Source: DASRFA01 sp035651755 (lineage in GTDB: Bacteria; Desulfobacterota; Binatia; UBA12015). Taken from it: a stretch of 64,000 bases of DNA. Below, piece by piece: positions 33,880-43,764 of this stretch (positions are counted from its first letter, which is position 1; each line of letters begins with the position of its first letter). Both the position numbers and the translations under genes were made by a program. The notes beneath the pieces are model-generated. The model worked only from the letters and a program-made list of their open reading frames with translations, was not told where the DNA came from and made no database searches. The stretch covers positions 1 through 64,000 of the forward strand of contig DASRFA010000053.1 of the NCBI GenBank assembly GCA_035651755.1. Direction: 5' to 3'.

Positions 33880-36800
33880 ATGCGCGAAGCCGATTCGGGC
33901 CCGCTGGCAAATCTGCGGGTCGCAATCGAGGTGCGCTCCCTCGACCGGGGCGGCCTCGAGACAGTCGTCGCGCAGCTCGTGCGCGGGCTGCCGGCGCACG
34001 GCATCGAGCCGGTGGTCTTGTGCACGGAGCGCGGGGGCGAGCTCGCCGATCGGCTTCTGCGCGAGGGACACAGCGTCGAGGTCCTGACGGGCGACGACCG
34101 CGCGGCGGAGCTCGCCGAGACGCTCCGCCGGTACGACGTCCGGCTCCTGAACCCCCACTACTCGACGCTCGGCACGCCGATCGCGGCGTCTCTGAACGTG
34201 CCCGTCGTCGTGACGCTTCACAACGCGTACGGCTGGCTCGGCGCCGCCCTGTACGACGACGTGCGGGTCGCCGACCGCCATGTGTCAGCCTACGTCGCGG
34301 TCTCTGAATGGGTCGCCGAGTTCTCGGCGCGCAGGTTCCGGATCGAGCGCGATCGGATTGCGGTCGTGCGAAACGGGGTCGCCGTGGCCGCGGCACCCGC
34401 GGACGACGCTGTCCGCACCGACGCTCGCCGCCGGCTCGGGATCGCGGCCGACGCCGAGCTCGTGCTCGCGGTCGGCGCGATCAGCCGCGTCAAGTGTCAG
34501 CTCGCGCTCGTGGACGCGGTGTCCGAGCTGGCGGAGTCGCGTCCCCGACTCCTCGCCTGGCTGGTCGGCGGCGAGATGGAGCCCGACTACGCCGAGCGCG
34601 TCCGCGCGCGCATCGCCGAGCGGGGTCTCGCGGAGCGGATCCTTCTCGCCGGACAACGCGACGACGTTACGACGATCCTCGCCGCTGCCGACGTCTTCGC
34701 GCTTCCGTCGATCGTCGAGGGATTGAGCCTCGCGGCGGTCGAAGCGCTCGCGATGGGCGTGCCGGCGGTCCTCACGCGGACCGGCGACGCCGACTACCTT
34801 CTCGGCGAGGCGCGCGAGCCTTCGGACTCGCCGCAGCCGCTCGCGGGCGCGATCGTCGACGCGCCCGAGGTCGACCCGTTCGCCACCGATTGGCGATCGC
34901 TCCGGGACATCGCGGGCGCCGACCATCCGCCCCACGCGAGGGCGCTCGCCGGCGCGCTCGCGCGCATGCTCGACGACCTCCCGGCGCGCCGCGCCGCAGC
35001 GCGCGCGCGCTGGTCCGACCTCTCTGCGGAGCTCTCGACCGCCGAGATGTGCCGGCGCACGGCGTCCCTGCTCCTCCGCGTCGCTGCGTCGCACGGCGCT
35101 GCACGGGCCGCGCTGCTCGACGAGGAACGAGCGCTTCTCGCGGCCGAGCTCGATCGGGAGCGCGCTGCGTCCGGAGAGCTGCGCGCGACCGTCGCCCGCC
35201 TCGAGCACGACCTCGACGTGCGCCTCGACGACGTCCGGGGGCGGCTCGCGGAGGTCATGGCCGAGGTACGGACGACGAGCCGCACGTCGTGGCAGCTGCT
35301 TCAGCTGACCACGCGCATCCTCGACAAGCTGCGTATCTCGCACCGGGCGCGGCAGGCAGTGCGCTCGCTGGGCGTCCGGATGCGCCTCGCCGCTACGCGC
35401 TACGAGCGTGCGAACGGCTCCGCCTCGGGCTCCGCGACGGCGCCGGCGAATCGCGGCGGCGCCGCCGCGCCGACGTCGCTGATGCGGTCGCCGGGGCCGC
35501 GCCGCCAGCATTGGCTCATCTTCGCCGTCGTTCCGTTCGACGACATCGGCGGCGCACAGCGGAGCGCGCAGCTCGCGCGTGCGCTCGTCCGTGAGGGTTG
35601 CAGCGTCACGTACGTCGCACGGTTCGCGCGCAGCGAGTCCATCGATCTAGGGATCGGCGCCGCATCGGGCGGCGTCGAATGCCGGGAATGGGATCCGTCC
35701 GCGCTGCGCGCGTGGCTGACGACGCTCGAGTATCCGCTCCGCGTCCTCGTGGAGCTGCCGGAAGCCGACGTCGTCGATCTCGCCGAGGAGGCGCGGCGGC
35801 GCGGCGCGCGGGTCCTGTACGACAAGATCGACGCCTGGGAGTCGTGCGTCTGGGCGAGCTGGTTCGCGCCGGACGTGGAGCGCCGGATGTTGGCGACGGC
35901 GGACGGCGTCGTCGCGTCGGCGAGATCGCTGCAATCCGACCTCGCGCGCGGCGGGCGCGACGTTCATCTCCTCGCGAACGCCGTCGATCCGGAGGTATTC
36001 GCCGCGTCCGCCCGCGACCCCGATGGCGCGCGCGATCTCGTCCGCGGCGAGCGCACCCTCGTGTACGCGGGCTCGCTCTGGGGCGACTGGTTCGACTGGG
36101 ACCTCGTCGCCGGCACCGCACGCGCACGGCCGACGTGGCGAGTGAACCTGATCGGCGACCCGCCGGCCGAACGGTTCGCGGACCTGCCGGCGAACATCCA
36201 TTTCCTCGGCCTCAAGCCGCAGACCGCGTTGCCGGAATACTACGCGGCCGCAGACGCTTGCCTGATCCCTTTTCGACGCGGGCCGGTCGTGGACGCGGTG
36301 AACCCGCTCAAGGTGTACGAGTACCTGGCGATGCGCCGGCCGGTCGTCGCGACGTCGATGCCCGAGCTGCGTGACGTTCCGTACGTCTTCACGGCCGACG
36401 ATGCCGAAACCACGGTCGCGGCGGTCGAGCGCGCATGCGCGACGCCACCGCCGCTCGCGGACATCGAGGGGTTCGTCGCGGCCAACACGTGGGGCGCGCG
36501 AGCGAAGCGATTACGCGAGATCGCCGCGCGACCGACGATCGCCGTGATCGTCCTTTGCTACAACAACGCGGACGTCATCGGGCGTTGCGTCGAATCCCTC
36601 GTGCGCCACCGCGGCGACGACGGCTACCGGATCGCCGTCGTTGACAACGGAAGCACCGACGGCTCGCTCGACGTGCTGCACGGGCACGAGGCGCTCGGCG
36701 ACATCCAGCTCGTGCGAAACTCGCGCAACGGCTGCTCGTCGGGACGGAACCTCGGGCTCGCCGCCACCGCGAGCGAGATCGTCGTCTTCCTCGACAGCGA

Positions 36801-37284
36801 CCAATGGGCGACGCGGGACGGGTGGCTCGACCCCGCCCTCGACATCCTGCGAGAGCACCGCGAGATCGGCGCCGTCGCCTGGAACGCCGGCTGGTTCGAC
36901 CCTGGAAGCGGCCGCGGCCCGATCGTGGACTATCTTCCCGAGCGTGGCATGTCGGGGCGCTACGCGACGGCGCGGTTCCGAACCGACGTCGCCTATCTCG
37001 CGACCTCCGGCTTCGTCGCGCCGCGCTCGGTGCTGGCCCGCACCGCGGGGTTCGACGAGTTCTACGATCCCACGTGCTTCGAGGACACGGACCTCTCGTT
37101 CCAGATCAAATCGCTCGGGTACGAGATCGCCTACTGCCCCGCGATCGGCGTCGGACATCGCCCGCACGCGACGACCGGATCGCTCGACGACTACAAGTCC
37201 TACCTGCTGCGCAACGAGCAGTACTTCCTCGAGAAGTGGCGCGGGCACCCGGAGTTCTTCTTCGGCGTGCCGGACGCAGGTTGA
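33880..37284 (+). CDS. Triple glycosyltransferase: GT4, coiled coil, GT4-like, GT2
   Basis: The product is 1134 aa without a signal peptide or clear membrane segments. Residues 10-405 are a GT4 (GT-B) enzyme: LDRGGLETVVAQLVRGLPAH at the N-terminus, GAISRVKCQLALVDAV, and the donor-site run VFALPSIVEGLSLAAVEALA. Residues 407-480 are a coiled coil (LLDEERALLAAELDRERA, LRATVARLEHDLDVRLDDV). Residues 543-880 are a second GT-B domain: DIGGAQRSAQLARALV, LVYAGSLWGDWFDWDL, ADACLIPFRRGPVVDAVNPL. Residues 884-1134 are a GT2 (GT-A): TIAVIVLCYNNADVIGRCVE, VVDNGSTDGSLDVL and the metal-binding FLDSDQW. Three transferases in one cytoplasmic chain suggest stepwise assembly of an oligosaccharide for lipopolysaccharide, capsule or a glycoprotein. 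The ribosome site is weak. Confidence 0.9.
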   Translation: MREADSGPLANLRVAIEVRSLDRGGLETVVAQLVRGLPAHGIEPVVLCTERGGELADRLLREGHSVEVLTGDDRAAELAETLRRYDVRLLNPHYSTLGTPIAASLNVPVVVTLHNAYGWLGAALYDDVRVADRHVSAYVAVSEWVAEFSARRFRIERDRIAVVRNGVAVAAAPADDAVRTDARRRLGIAADAELVLAVGAISRVKCQLALVDAVSELAESRPRLLAWLVGGEMEPDYAERVRARIAERGLAERILLAGQRDDVTTILAAADVFALPSIVEGLSLAAVEALAMGVPAVLTRTGDADYLLGEAREPSDSPQPLAGAIVDAPEVDPFATDWRSLRDIAGADHPPHARALAGALARMLDDLPARRAAARARWSDLSAELSTAEMCRRTASLLLRVAASHGAARAALLDEERALLAAELDRERAASGELRATVARLEHDLDVRLDDVRGRLAEVMAEVRTTSRTSWQLLQLTTRILDKLRISHRARQAVRSLGVRMRLAATRYERANGSASGSATAPANRGGAAAPTSLMRSPGPRRQHWLIFAVVPFDDIGGAQRSAQLARALVREGCSVTYVARFARSESIDLGIGAASGGVECREWDPSALRAWLTTLEYPLRVLVELPEADVVDLAEEARRRGARVLYDKIDAWESCVWASWFAPDVERRMLATADGVVASARSLQSDLARGGRDVHLLANAVDPEVFAASARDPDGARDLVRGERTLVYAGSLWGDWFDWDLVAGTARARPTWRVNLIGDPPAERFADLPANIHFLGLKPQTALPEYYAAADACLIPFRRGPVVDAVNPLKVYEYLAMRRPVVATSMPELRDVPYVFTADDAETTVAAVERACATPPPLADIEGFVAANTWGARAKRLREIAARPTIAVIVLCYNNADVIGRCVESLVRHRGDDGYRIAVVDNGSTDGSLDVLHGHEALGDIQLVRNSRNGCSSGRNLGLAATASEIVVFLDSDQWATRDGWLDPALDILREHREIGAVAWNAGWFDPGSGRGPIVDYLPERGMSGRYATARFRTDVAYLATSGFVAPRSVLARTAGFDEFYDPTCFEDTDLSFQIKSLGYEIAYCPAIGVGHRPHATTGSLDDYKSYLLRNEQYFLEKWRGHPEFFFGVPDAG

Positions 37285-37291
37285 TCGCGCC

Positions 37292-39022
37292 TCACGCGCT
37301 GTTCTCGATCACTGCCTCCGGCCGGTTCGGGTCCACGATCGCCCCCGCAGCCCGTAGCGACAGCGCCTGGATCGTGAGCGTCGGGTTGTAGCCCGACGAC
37401 GTCGGGAGCGCGCCGCCGTCGACCTCCCAGAGGTTGTCGAGGTCGTGGAACTTCTGGAAACGATCGAGCACCGAAGTGCGGGGATCCTCGCCCATGCGCG
37501 CGGTGCCGAGGACGTGCCGCGTCGAGGGCGTGACGCCGCCGTCGTAGCGCGGGGAGACGAACGCGAACTGCGCGCCGGCCGCGCCGTGGAGCTCGATGAG
37601 CTTCGGACCGTAGAACGAGCTCGCCATGAGCTCGTACGCGTGCGGCTGGTACGTGATGCGCGGCACGGGCCGCCCGTCGATGTCGCGGACGCGCGGATCC
37701 AGGTCGACGCGGTTCGTCGGCTGGGGCGCGTCCTCGCCCTGCATGATCAGCACCGCGATGTGCGCGCCGAAGGGGCTCGAGCGGAGGAAGCTCTTGAGCG
37801 GCGCGCCGCGCTGCGCGAGGTCGAGCATGTAGGTCTCTGCGTCGACGATCTTCTCGGAGTTCGTCCCGAACTCGATGATCCCGCCGAGCGGCCGGTTCGG
37901 GTCGTTCGGGACGCCGCGGAAGTCGGCGATTCCGCCCGTCACCGAGCGGCCGCGCTCGCCGTGGAAGTCCTGCGGGTAAAGGCCGACGCCGATCGTCTGG
38001 TAGTGGAACATCAGGTGCCGCCCGAGCGCGCCCGACGAGTTGCCGAGGCCGGGCCCGCCCGGATCGGAGAGGAGGCAGAGGCGCGTCGACTCGACCGGGC
38101 TCGCGGCCAGCAGGACGCGGTCGCCGCTCACGCTCGCCGGGTTGCCGTCCGGATCGATGTACTCGACGGCGGTCACGCGCCGGCCGCTCGCGTCGGTCAC
38201 GAGGCGGGTCGCGATCGAGTTGTAGCGGAGCTGGACGTTGCCGGTGAGGAGCGCGTCGCGCAGCGCCGCGACCGAGCCCTTCGCGTTGATCGGGCAGCCG
38301 TAGCCGGAGCAGAAGCCGCAGTCGTTGCACGGCGGCCGATCGCGATAGACGCGCGACGTGACCGCCGAAGGATACGGGAACGGGTGCAGTCCGAGCTTGC
38401 GCGCGCCTTCCGAGAGCACGTGGTCGACGTACATACGCGGGCCGGGCGGCATCGGGTAGGGCCCCGAGCGCGGCGACGCGAACGGATCGGCGCCCTCCTC
38501 GCCCTGTACGCCGACGATGCGCTCGGCCGCCGCGTAGAACGGCTCGAGCTCCGCGTAGTCGAGCGGCCAGTCGGCGAAGCTGGCACCGGGGACGTCGCCG
38601 AGGAGCGATCCCAGGCGGAAGTCGAACTCCTGGAAGCGCGGCGTCTTCATGTCGGCGTGCACCCAGCCGCCGCCGACCGTCTTCGGGAGGTCGTTCACGT
38701 CGCCGACGAAGGTGCGGTCGCCGTCGGAGGCGGACGCGCGGAAGGTGCGCGGGTCGATCCGGGTCTGCTGCTGGATGAACGAGCGCGCGGTGAGCTTGAG
38801 CTCGTCGTTCGAGTAGAGCGTGGAGGGGTTGCCGGGCCCGGGGTCGTCCAGGCCGGGGAAGTAGTTGTTGCCGGCCTCGAGGACGCAGACCTTGAGCCCG
38901 TTGGTCGCGAGCACGCGGGTTGCGATGCCGCCGCCCGCTCCGCTGCCGATCACGATCGCGTCGAACCGGTCGAGGCTCGTGTCACCGAGCACGTTCGGGA
39001 CGCGCGAGGGTAGGTTCGCCAT
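37292..39022 (-). CDS. GMC-family FAD oxidoreductase
   Basis: The product is 576 aa. ATG 39022 lies one base after the stop of the small-subunit gene, so the two are translationally coupled. The N-terminal FAD-binding GxGxxG is AIVIGSGAGGGIATRVLA, followed by VCVLEAGNNYFPG. A Cys-rich segment, PCNDCGFCSGYGCPINAKGS, is typical of the gluconate/cholesterol-type branch. HVLGTARMG and the C-terminal GALPTSSGYNPTLTIQALS carry the active-site region. With the subunit-3-like protein upstream it resembles membrane-linked sugar or alcohol dehydrogenases that pass electrons to cytochrome c. No cytochrome subunit is adjacent here. Confidence 0.9.
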   Translation of the reverse strand: MANLPSRVPNVLGDTSLDRFDAIVIGSGAGGGIATRVLATNGLKVCVLEAGNNYFPGLDDPGPGNPSTLYSNDELKLTARSFIQQQTRIDPRTFRASASDGDRTFVGDVNDLPKTVGGGWVHADMKTPRFQEFDFRLGSLLGDVPGASFADWPLDYAELEPFYAAAERIVGVQGEEGADPFASPRSGPYPMPPGPRMYVDHVLSEGARKLGLHPFPYPSAVTSRVYRDRPPCNDCGFCSGYGCPINAKGSVAALRDALLTGNVQLRYNSIATRLVTDASGRRVTAVEYIDPDGNPASVSGDRVLLAASPVESTRLCLLSDPGGPGLGNSSGALGRHLMFHYQTIGVGLYPQDFHGERGRSVTGGIADFRGVPNDPNRPLGGIIEFGTNSEKIVDAETYMLDLAQRGAPLKSFLRSSPFGAHIAVLIMQGEDAPQPTNRVDLDPRVRDIDGRPVPRITYQPHAYELMASSFYGPKLIELHGAAGAQFAFVSPRYDGGVTPSTRHVLGTARMGEDPRTSVLDRFQKFHDLDNLWEVDGGALPTSSGYNPTLTIQALSLRAAGAIVDPNRPEAVIENSA

Positions 39023-39023
39023 C

Positions 39024-39920
39024 TCAGAAGAAGCGCTTTCCGCCCTGGCCGACCACGACCTGCTCGACGAAGGCGAGGACGTCCGGCTCGAAGCCGCCGT
39101 TCGGGCGATTCGGGTCGAGCGTCTGGTTCGGCTGGTCGGCGCGATCGACGAAGGACTCCGCGGGCTCGTCGTAGATCGAATGGCCGAGCGGCTGGCTGTC
39201 GCCGTCGTAGAAGTAGTCGCGCCACGCGATGCCGTCCCGGTTGCCGCCGTACTCGGGCGCGCTGAACATCCCCTCGGCGACGTTCGCGAGGAACGCGTCG
39301 CGGAACGCGGCCGGAGTCCGGTTGAAGGCCGCCAGCTTCTGCGCGTCGGAAAGCGACGCGAAATCAGCTGCGCCCTGATCGCGCGCGATGCCGTCGAGCT
39401 GGCCGATTGCGTCGCGGTAGAGCGCACGCAGCCCCGGGGTCGATGCGACGATCGGCGCGTTGGCGTCGCCATTCGGAACCGCCGCGGAGCCGTAGAGCTC
39501 GATCCGGAACGAGAGCTCCTGGAGCCGCGTGAGCGGCAGCACGTCGAGGAAACGGTCCGGCGGAAAGCGATCCGACGGCTCGCCGCTCTCGAAGTCCTGG
39601 AACGGCCAGCGCCCGCTGAAGGGTCCCGCGCGGTAGACGTCGGGCTCCGGGTTGTCGAACGCCGCGAGCGCGCGATCGATGTACTCGACCGCGTTCGCCC
39701 CGACCGCGCCGACCGTCTGGTCCTCCGGCACGATCGCCCCCGCCAGCGCCTCGATGGTCGCGCGCTCCTCCGCGGTGAAGAAGCGCGCCGTCCCCGCCGT
39801 CGCGGTCGCGCTCCGATCCGAGCACGCCGGCAGCCACGGCACCGCGACCGCGACGCCGCCCGCACCGACGAGCCGGAGAAACGTCCGTCGTCGCAGGACC
39901 GGTCCGAACGCGATCGCCAT
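39024..39920 (-). CDS. Gluconate 2-dehydrogenase subunit 3-like protein, Tat-exported
   Basis: The product is 298 aa. The N-terminus LRRRTFLRLVGAGGVAVA is a twin-arginine signal, and WLPACSD provides a possible lipobox Cys at about 33. The mature part begins ARFFTAEERATIEALAGAIV, the hallmark of the gluconate dehydrogenase small subunit, and contains VEYIDRALAAFDNPEPD and FADWRDYFYDG-like C-terminal segments. The larger GMC flavoprotein has no signal and is likely carried out of the cell in complex with this subunit. It starts the two-gene operon at ATG 39920. About 82 bases separate it from the hydratase gene's stop upstream. Confidence 0.85.
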   Translation of the reverse strand: MAIAFGPVLRRRTFLRLVGAGGVAVAVPWLPACSDRSATATAGTARFFTAEERATIEALAGAIVPEDQTVGAVGANAVEYIDRALAAFDNPEPDVYRAGPFSGRWPFQDFESGEPSDRFPPDRFLDVLPLTRLQELSFRIELYGSAAVPNGDANAPIVASTPGLRALYRDAIGQLDGIARDQGAADFASLSDAQKLAAFNRTPAAFRDAFLANVAEGMFSAPEYGGNRDGIAWRDYFYDGDSQPLGHSIYDEPAESFVDRADQPNQTLDPNRPNGGFEPDVLAFVEQVVVGQGGKRFF

Positions 39921-40002
39921 CCGGGGTTTTCTCTCGCGGTCCCGCGAACCTGTCAACGAGCGATGGCGACCCACCGGCGCCGAACGGAGCCGGCGATGGG
40001 CG

Positions 40003-40848
40003 TCACCGCCCCTTCCACACCGGCGCGCGCTTCTCCTTGAACGCCGCGATGCCCTCCTTCGCGTCGTCGCTCATGAAGACCGACGCGGAGAAGCTCATCT
40101 CGTTCGCCAGCGCGGCCTTGAGGTCGAGGAACGTGCTCTGCTTCGCCGACTCCTTGCAGGCCCGCACCGCGAGCGGCCCGTTCTTGCAGATCGTGTCGGC
40201 CCACTCGCGCGCCTTGGCCATCACCTGGTCGCGCGGCACGACCGCGTTCACGAGGCCCATGGCGAGCGCGCGCTCCGGCTCGATGCGATCGGCGAGCAGC
40301 AGGACCTCCATCGCGTTGCACCACGACAGCTGGCGCGCGCTGTGGACGGTCGACCCGCCGCCCGGAAAGAGCCCGCGCCGGGGCTCCGCGAGCTGGAACC
40401 ACGCGTCGTCGGCGACGACGCGGAGGTCCGTGTTCCACATCATCTCCATGCCGCCGGCGGCGCAGATCCCGTTGATCGCCGCGATCACCGGCTTGTAAAG
40501 CGCAAACTCCTCGCCGGTGTCGGGAAGGACCGCGCCGTCCCGCAGGACGGCGACCAGGCTGTGGGCCATGGTGTAGCGCGAGCCCTCGACCGCCTGCCGG
40601 CCGCCGCCCTCCGCGAGCTTGTCGGCCCGCTCGGTCACGACCGTGATGAACTTCTTCAGGTCCGCGCCGACGCAGTACACGTCGCCGACGCCGGTCAGGA
40701 TGGCGACGAAGGCCTCCGGGTCGTCCCGGTAGCGGACCCAGGAGTCCGCGAGCTGGCCGAAGTGCTCCAGGTCGAGGGAATTCCGGGCTTCCGGGCGGTC
40801 GATCGTGATGGTCACGACATGCCCGTCCTTGTGGTAATGAATCGCCAT
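40003..40848 (-). CDS. Enoyl-CoA hydratase/isomerase family protein
   Basis: The product is 281 aa from ATG 40848. The crotonase fold is clear: VTITIDRPEARNSLD at the N-terminus, the first oxyanion segment VYCVGADLKKFI, the second at INGICAAGGMEMM, and EPRRGLFPGGGS, where hydratases normally have their second catalytic Glu (here E-PRRGLFP). ARQLSWCNAMEVLLLADRI and AMGLVNAVVP complete the core. It acts on an acyl-CoA in fatty-acid or related catabolism. The start overlaps head to head with the hybrid kinase start (40837), so their 5' ends share 12 bases. Confidence 0.9.
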   Translation of the reverse strand: MAIHYHKDGHVVTITIDRPEARNSLDLEHFGQLADSWVRYRDDPEAFVAILTGVGDVYCVGADLKKFITVVTERADKLAEGGGRQAVEGSRYTMAHSLVAVLRDGAVLPDTGEEFALYKPVIAAINGICAAGGMEMMWNTDLRVVADDAWFQLAEPRRGLFPGGGSTVHSARQLSWCNAMEVLLLADRIEPERALAMGLVNAVVPRDQVMAKAREWADTICKNGPLAVRACKESAKQSTFLDLKAALANEMSFSASVFMSDDAKEGIAAFKEKRAPVWKGR

Positions 40849-43692
40849 ATCGCGGCACCAGGCCACGCCCTGCGAGCGGGTGTCAACCCGATCGTCCGCG
40901 GGGTAGCATTTCACGGCGGTACCGCGGGATTCCCCGGGAGAGAGACGGAGGTCGTCGCGACGGCACCACGCATTCAAGCAGCGCGACTCGGCATTGCCGC
41001 CTATCGCAGCCTCGGCAGTGCCGCCCTGTTCGGATTCGCGTTCGCGATCTTCCTGATCGTCGCCATCGGGGCCGTTGCGCTCATCGAGCTGCGCCGCACG
41101 AACGAGGCCGGGAACCTCGTGCGCCAGACGTTCGAGGTCCAGGACGACATCGACGCGGTGCTCCGCCATCTGCTCGACGCCGAAAGCGGACAGCGCGGGT
41201 ACCTGCTGACGGGCGACCGCAACTACCTCGGCCCGTTCCAGAAGGCGATGGACGCGTTTCCCGGCGACGTCGAGCGCCTGCGCGCCGCGACCGCGCGCGA
41301 TCCCGGGCAGTCGGCCCGCCTCGAGGAGGTCATCCCGATCCTCGACGGCAAGCTCGCCGAGCTCGAGAGCAGCGTCCATCTCCGGACGCTCGAGGGGCCG
41401 CAGGCCGCGCTCGAGGTGATCCAGACCGACTACGGCCGACGCGCGACCGAGGACATCCGGCGCCGCCTCGGCGAGATGCGCGACGTCGAGCAGCGTCTTC
41501 TCGGCGAGCGCCTCGCGCTGCGCGAGCGCACCGGCGGGCGCGCGACCCAGTTCGTTCTCCTCGGGAGCATCCTGGCCGCGCTGATCGTCGGGACCGCGAC
41601 CGCCGCGATGAACCGAGCGACGCGCCGGCGCCTCGCGATGGAGCGCGAGCTCCGCGACTCGAGCGAGCGCCTCCGCGTCACGCTGCGAAGCATCGGCGAC
41701 GCCGTCATCGCGACCGATGCCTCGGGAGTGGTCATGTTCGTGAACCCGGTCGCGCAGGCGCTCACCGGCTGGGCGGAAGACGAGGCGCGCGGGCGCCCGC
41801 TCGAAGAGGTGTTCTCGATCGTCGGCGAGGAGACGCGCGAGTGCGTCGAGGGCCCGGTCGCCAAGGTCATGCGGCTCGGAACCGTCGTCGGCCTCGCGAA
41901 CCACACGCTCCTCCTCTCGCGCGACGGCCGCGAGACCCCGATCGACGACAGCGGCGCCCCGATCCGCGATTCCGACGGGACGATCGCGGGCGTCGTCCTC
42001 GTCTTCCGGGACGCGAGCGAGCGCCGGCGCGCCCAAGCCGAGCGCGAGCGCACGCTCCGTGCGGAGATCGAGAAGGCCGTGACGGCGTCCGCCCTTCGCC
42101 GCACCGACGCGGAGCGCGGGCTTCTCCAGACGATCTTCGACACCGCGCCGATCGGCCTCGCGTTCTTCGATCGCGACCTCCGCTTCGTGCGCGTGAACCG
42201 CGCGCTCGCCGACATGGACGGCATGGCGGCCGAGGCGCACCTCGGACGCAGCATGGACGAAGTGCTGCCGCGCTTCGGGCGGGAGCCGTCCAAGGCGCTG
42301 CGCGACGTGCTCCAGACCGGCGACCCCGTGTTTGGCTTCGACATGGTGGGCGAGACGCCGGCAGCCCCGGGAAGCGCACGCTCGTGGCGAGCGAGCTACG
42401 TCCCGGTGCGGAGCGGGGACGGCGCGGTGCTCGGGGTCGCGGCCGTCGTGGAGGACGTGACCGAGCGCCGCCGTGCGGAGCTCGAGCGCGAGCACCTGTA
42501 CGAGATCGCGGAGCAGGCGCGCGCCGAGGCGGTCGAGGCGAATCGCGCGAAGGACGAGTTCCTCGCGATCGTGTCGCACGAGCTGCGCTCTCCCCTGAGC
42601 GCGATGGCGGGCTGGATCCGCATCCTCGCCGGCCGTTGCTCGGGCGACGAGACGATCGACCGCGCGCTCCACACGCTCGAGCGCAACATCCGGGTCCAGA
42701 CCCAGATCATCGCCGATCTGCTCGACGTGTCGCGATTCCTCTCCGGGAAGCTCGCTCTCGAGTCGCGCATCGTCGACGTCGCGCTCAACGTCCTGGCGAG
42801 CGTCGAATCCATCCGGCCGATCGCCGACGAGCGCGGCGTGTCCGTCGAGTGCGAGGTGGCGTGCCCGTCGCTCGCCGTACGCGGAGACCCCGACCGCCTC
42901 GCTCAGGTCTTCACCAACCTCCTGAACAACGCCGTCAAGTTCACCTCGCGCGGCGGGCGCGTCCGCGTCGCGGTCGCGTACGAGGAGGCGAGCCGCGAAG
43001 CGTCCATCCGCGTCCGCGACACCGGCGTCGGCATCGACGCCGCGCTCCTCCCGCACGTCTTCGAGCGCTTCCGCCAGGGGGAGAGCCCGAGCACGCGGAC
43101 GCACGGCGGACTCGGCCTCGGGCTCGCGATCGTGAAGCACCTGGTCGATCTCCACGGCGGCTCCGTGCGCGCGGACAGCGACGGACCCGGCACGGGCGCG
43201 ACCTTCACCGTGCGGCTTCCCGTCGCCGACGCCGTGCCCGCGGTCGTCGGCGCCCGTCCCGCTGCGGCCGCCGGGCGGGTCGATGGGCGCGGGCTGCACG
43301 GGCTTCGCCTGCTCCTCGTCGAGGACGACGCCGACAGCCGCGAGAGCCTCGAGATCCTGCTCCGCGAGCAGGGCGTCGACGTCGTGACGGCCACCTCCTA
43401 CGCGGAGGCGCTGGCGGCGTTCGACGGCGGCCCCGTCGACATCGTCGTGAGCGACATCGGGCTTCCGGGCGCGAGCGGCTACGACCTCGTCCGCACGATC
43501 CGCGCCCGCGAGAACGGCGGCGGCGCGCGCGTCCTCGCCGTCGCGATGACGGGCTTCGCCGGGAAGCAGGACCACGAAGAGGCGCTGCGCGCCGGATTCG
43601 ACGAGCACGTCGGAAAGCCGCTCGACGTCGACGCGTTCCTCGAGCGCATCCGGGTCCTGGCGGCCGCGCTGCCCGAGCGCGCGACGGGCTGA
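40837..43692 (+). CDS. Hybrid sensor histidine kinase: CHASE3, two PAS, HisKA, HATPase, receiver
   Basis: The product is 951 aa from the first in-frame ATG, 40837; a start further in may be used, as GGAGG at about 40947 is not followed by a standard start. Two membrane helices (about 61-83 AALFGFAFAIFLIVAIGAVA and 238-258) enclose a periplasmic CHASE3 domain with LLDAESGQRGYLLTGDRNYL. PAS domains lie at about 278-390 and 428-545. HisKA has FLAIVSHELRSPLSAMAGW (His about 580). The ATPase has NLLNNAVKF, DTGVGI and GLGLGLAI. The receiver (821-945) has LLLVEDDADSRES, the phospho-Asp in IVVSDIGLPG and the GKPLD lysine. It senses an unknown signal. The phosphorelay partner is not obvious, but response regulators lie at 50-52 kb. 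Confidence 0.9.
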   Translation: MNRHIAAPGHALRAGVNPIVRGVAFHGGTAGFPGRETEVVATAPRIQAARLGIAAYRSLGSAALFGFAFAIFLIVAIGAVALIELRRTNEAGNLVRQTFEVQDDIDAVLRHLLDAESGQRGYLLTGDRNYLGPFQKAMDAFPGDVERLRAATARDPGQSARLEEVIPILDGKLAELESSVHLRTLEGPQAALEVIQTDYGRRATEDIRRRLGEMRDVEQRLLGERLALRERTGGRATQFVLLGSILAALIVGTATAAMNRATRRRLAMERELRDSSERLRVTLRSIGDAVIATDASGVVMFVNPVAQALTGWAEDEARGRPLEEVFSIVGEETRECVEGPVAKVMRLGTVVGLANHTLLLSRDGRETPIDDSGAPIRDSDGTIAGVVLVFRDASERRRAQAERERTLRAEIEKAVTASALRRTDAERGLLQTIFDTAPIGLAFFDRDLRFVRVNRALADMDGMAAEAHLGRSMDEVLPRFGREPSKALRDVLQTGDPVFGFDMVGETPAAPGSARSWRASYVPVRSGDGAVLGVAAVVEDVTERRRAELEREHLYEIAEQARAEAVEANRAKDEFLAIVSHELRSPLSAMAGWIRILAGRCSGDETIDRALHTLERNIRVQTQIIADLLDVSRFLSGKLALESRIVDVALNVLASVESIRPIADERGVSVECEVACPSLAVRGDPDRLAQVFTNLLNNAVKFTSRGGRVRVAVAYEEASREASIRVRDTGVGIDAALLPHVFERFRQGESPSTRTHGGLGLGLAIVKHLVDLHGGSVRADSDGPGTGATFTVRLPVADAVPAVVGARPAAAAGRVDGRGLHGLRLLLVEDDADSRESLEILLREQGVDVVTATSYAEALAAFDGGPVDIVVSDIGLPGASGYDLVRTIRARENGGGARVLAVAMTGFAGKQDHEEALRAGFDEHVGKPLDVDAFLERIRVLAAALPERATG

Positions 43693-43764
43693 GCCGCCAT
43701 CGCGGCGCACGCCGCGAGCGGCGCGGACGCGCGCCGGCATTCCCGCGCGCCGCCGAGAGCCGAT

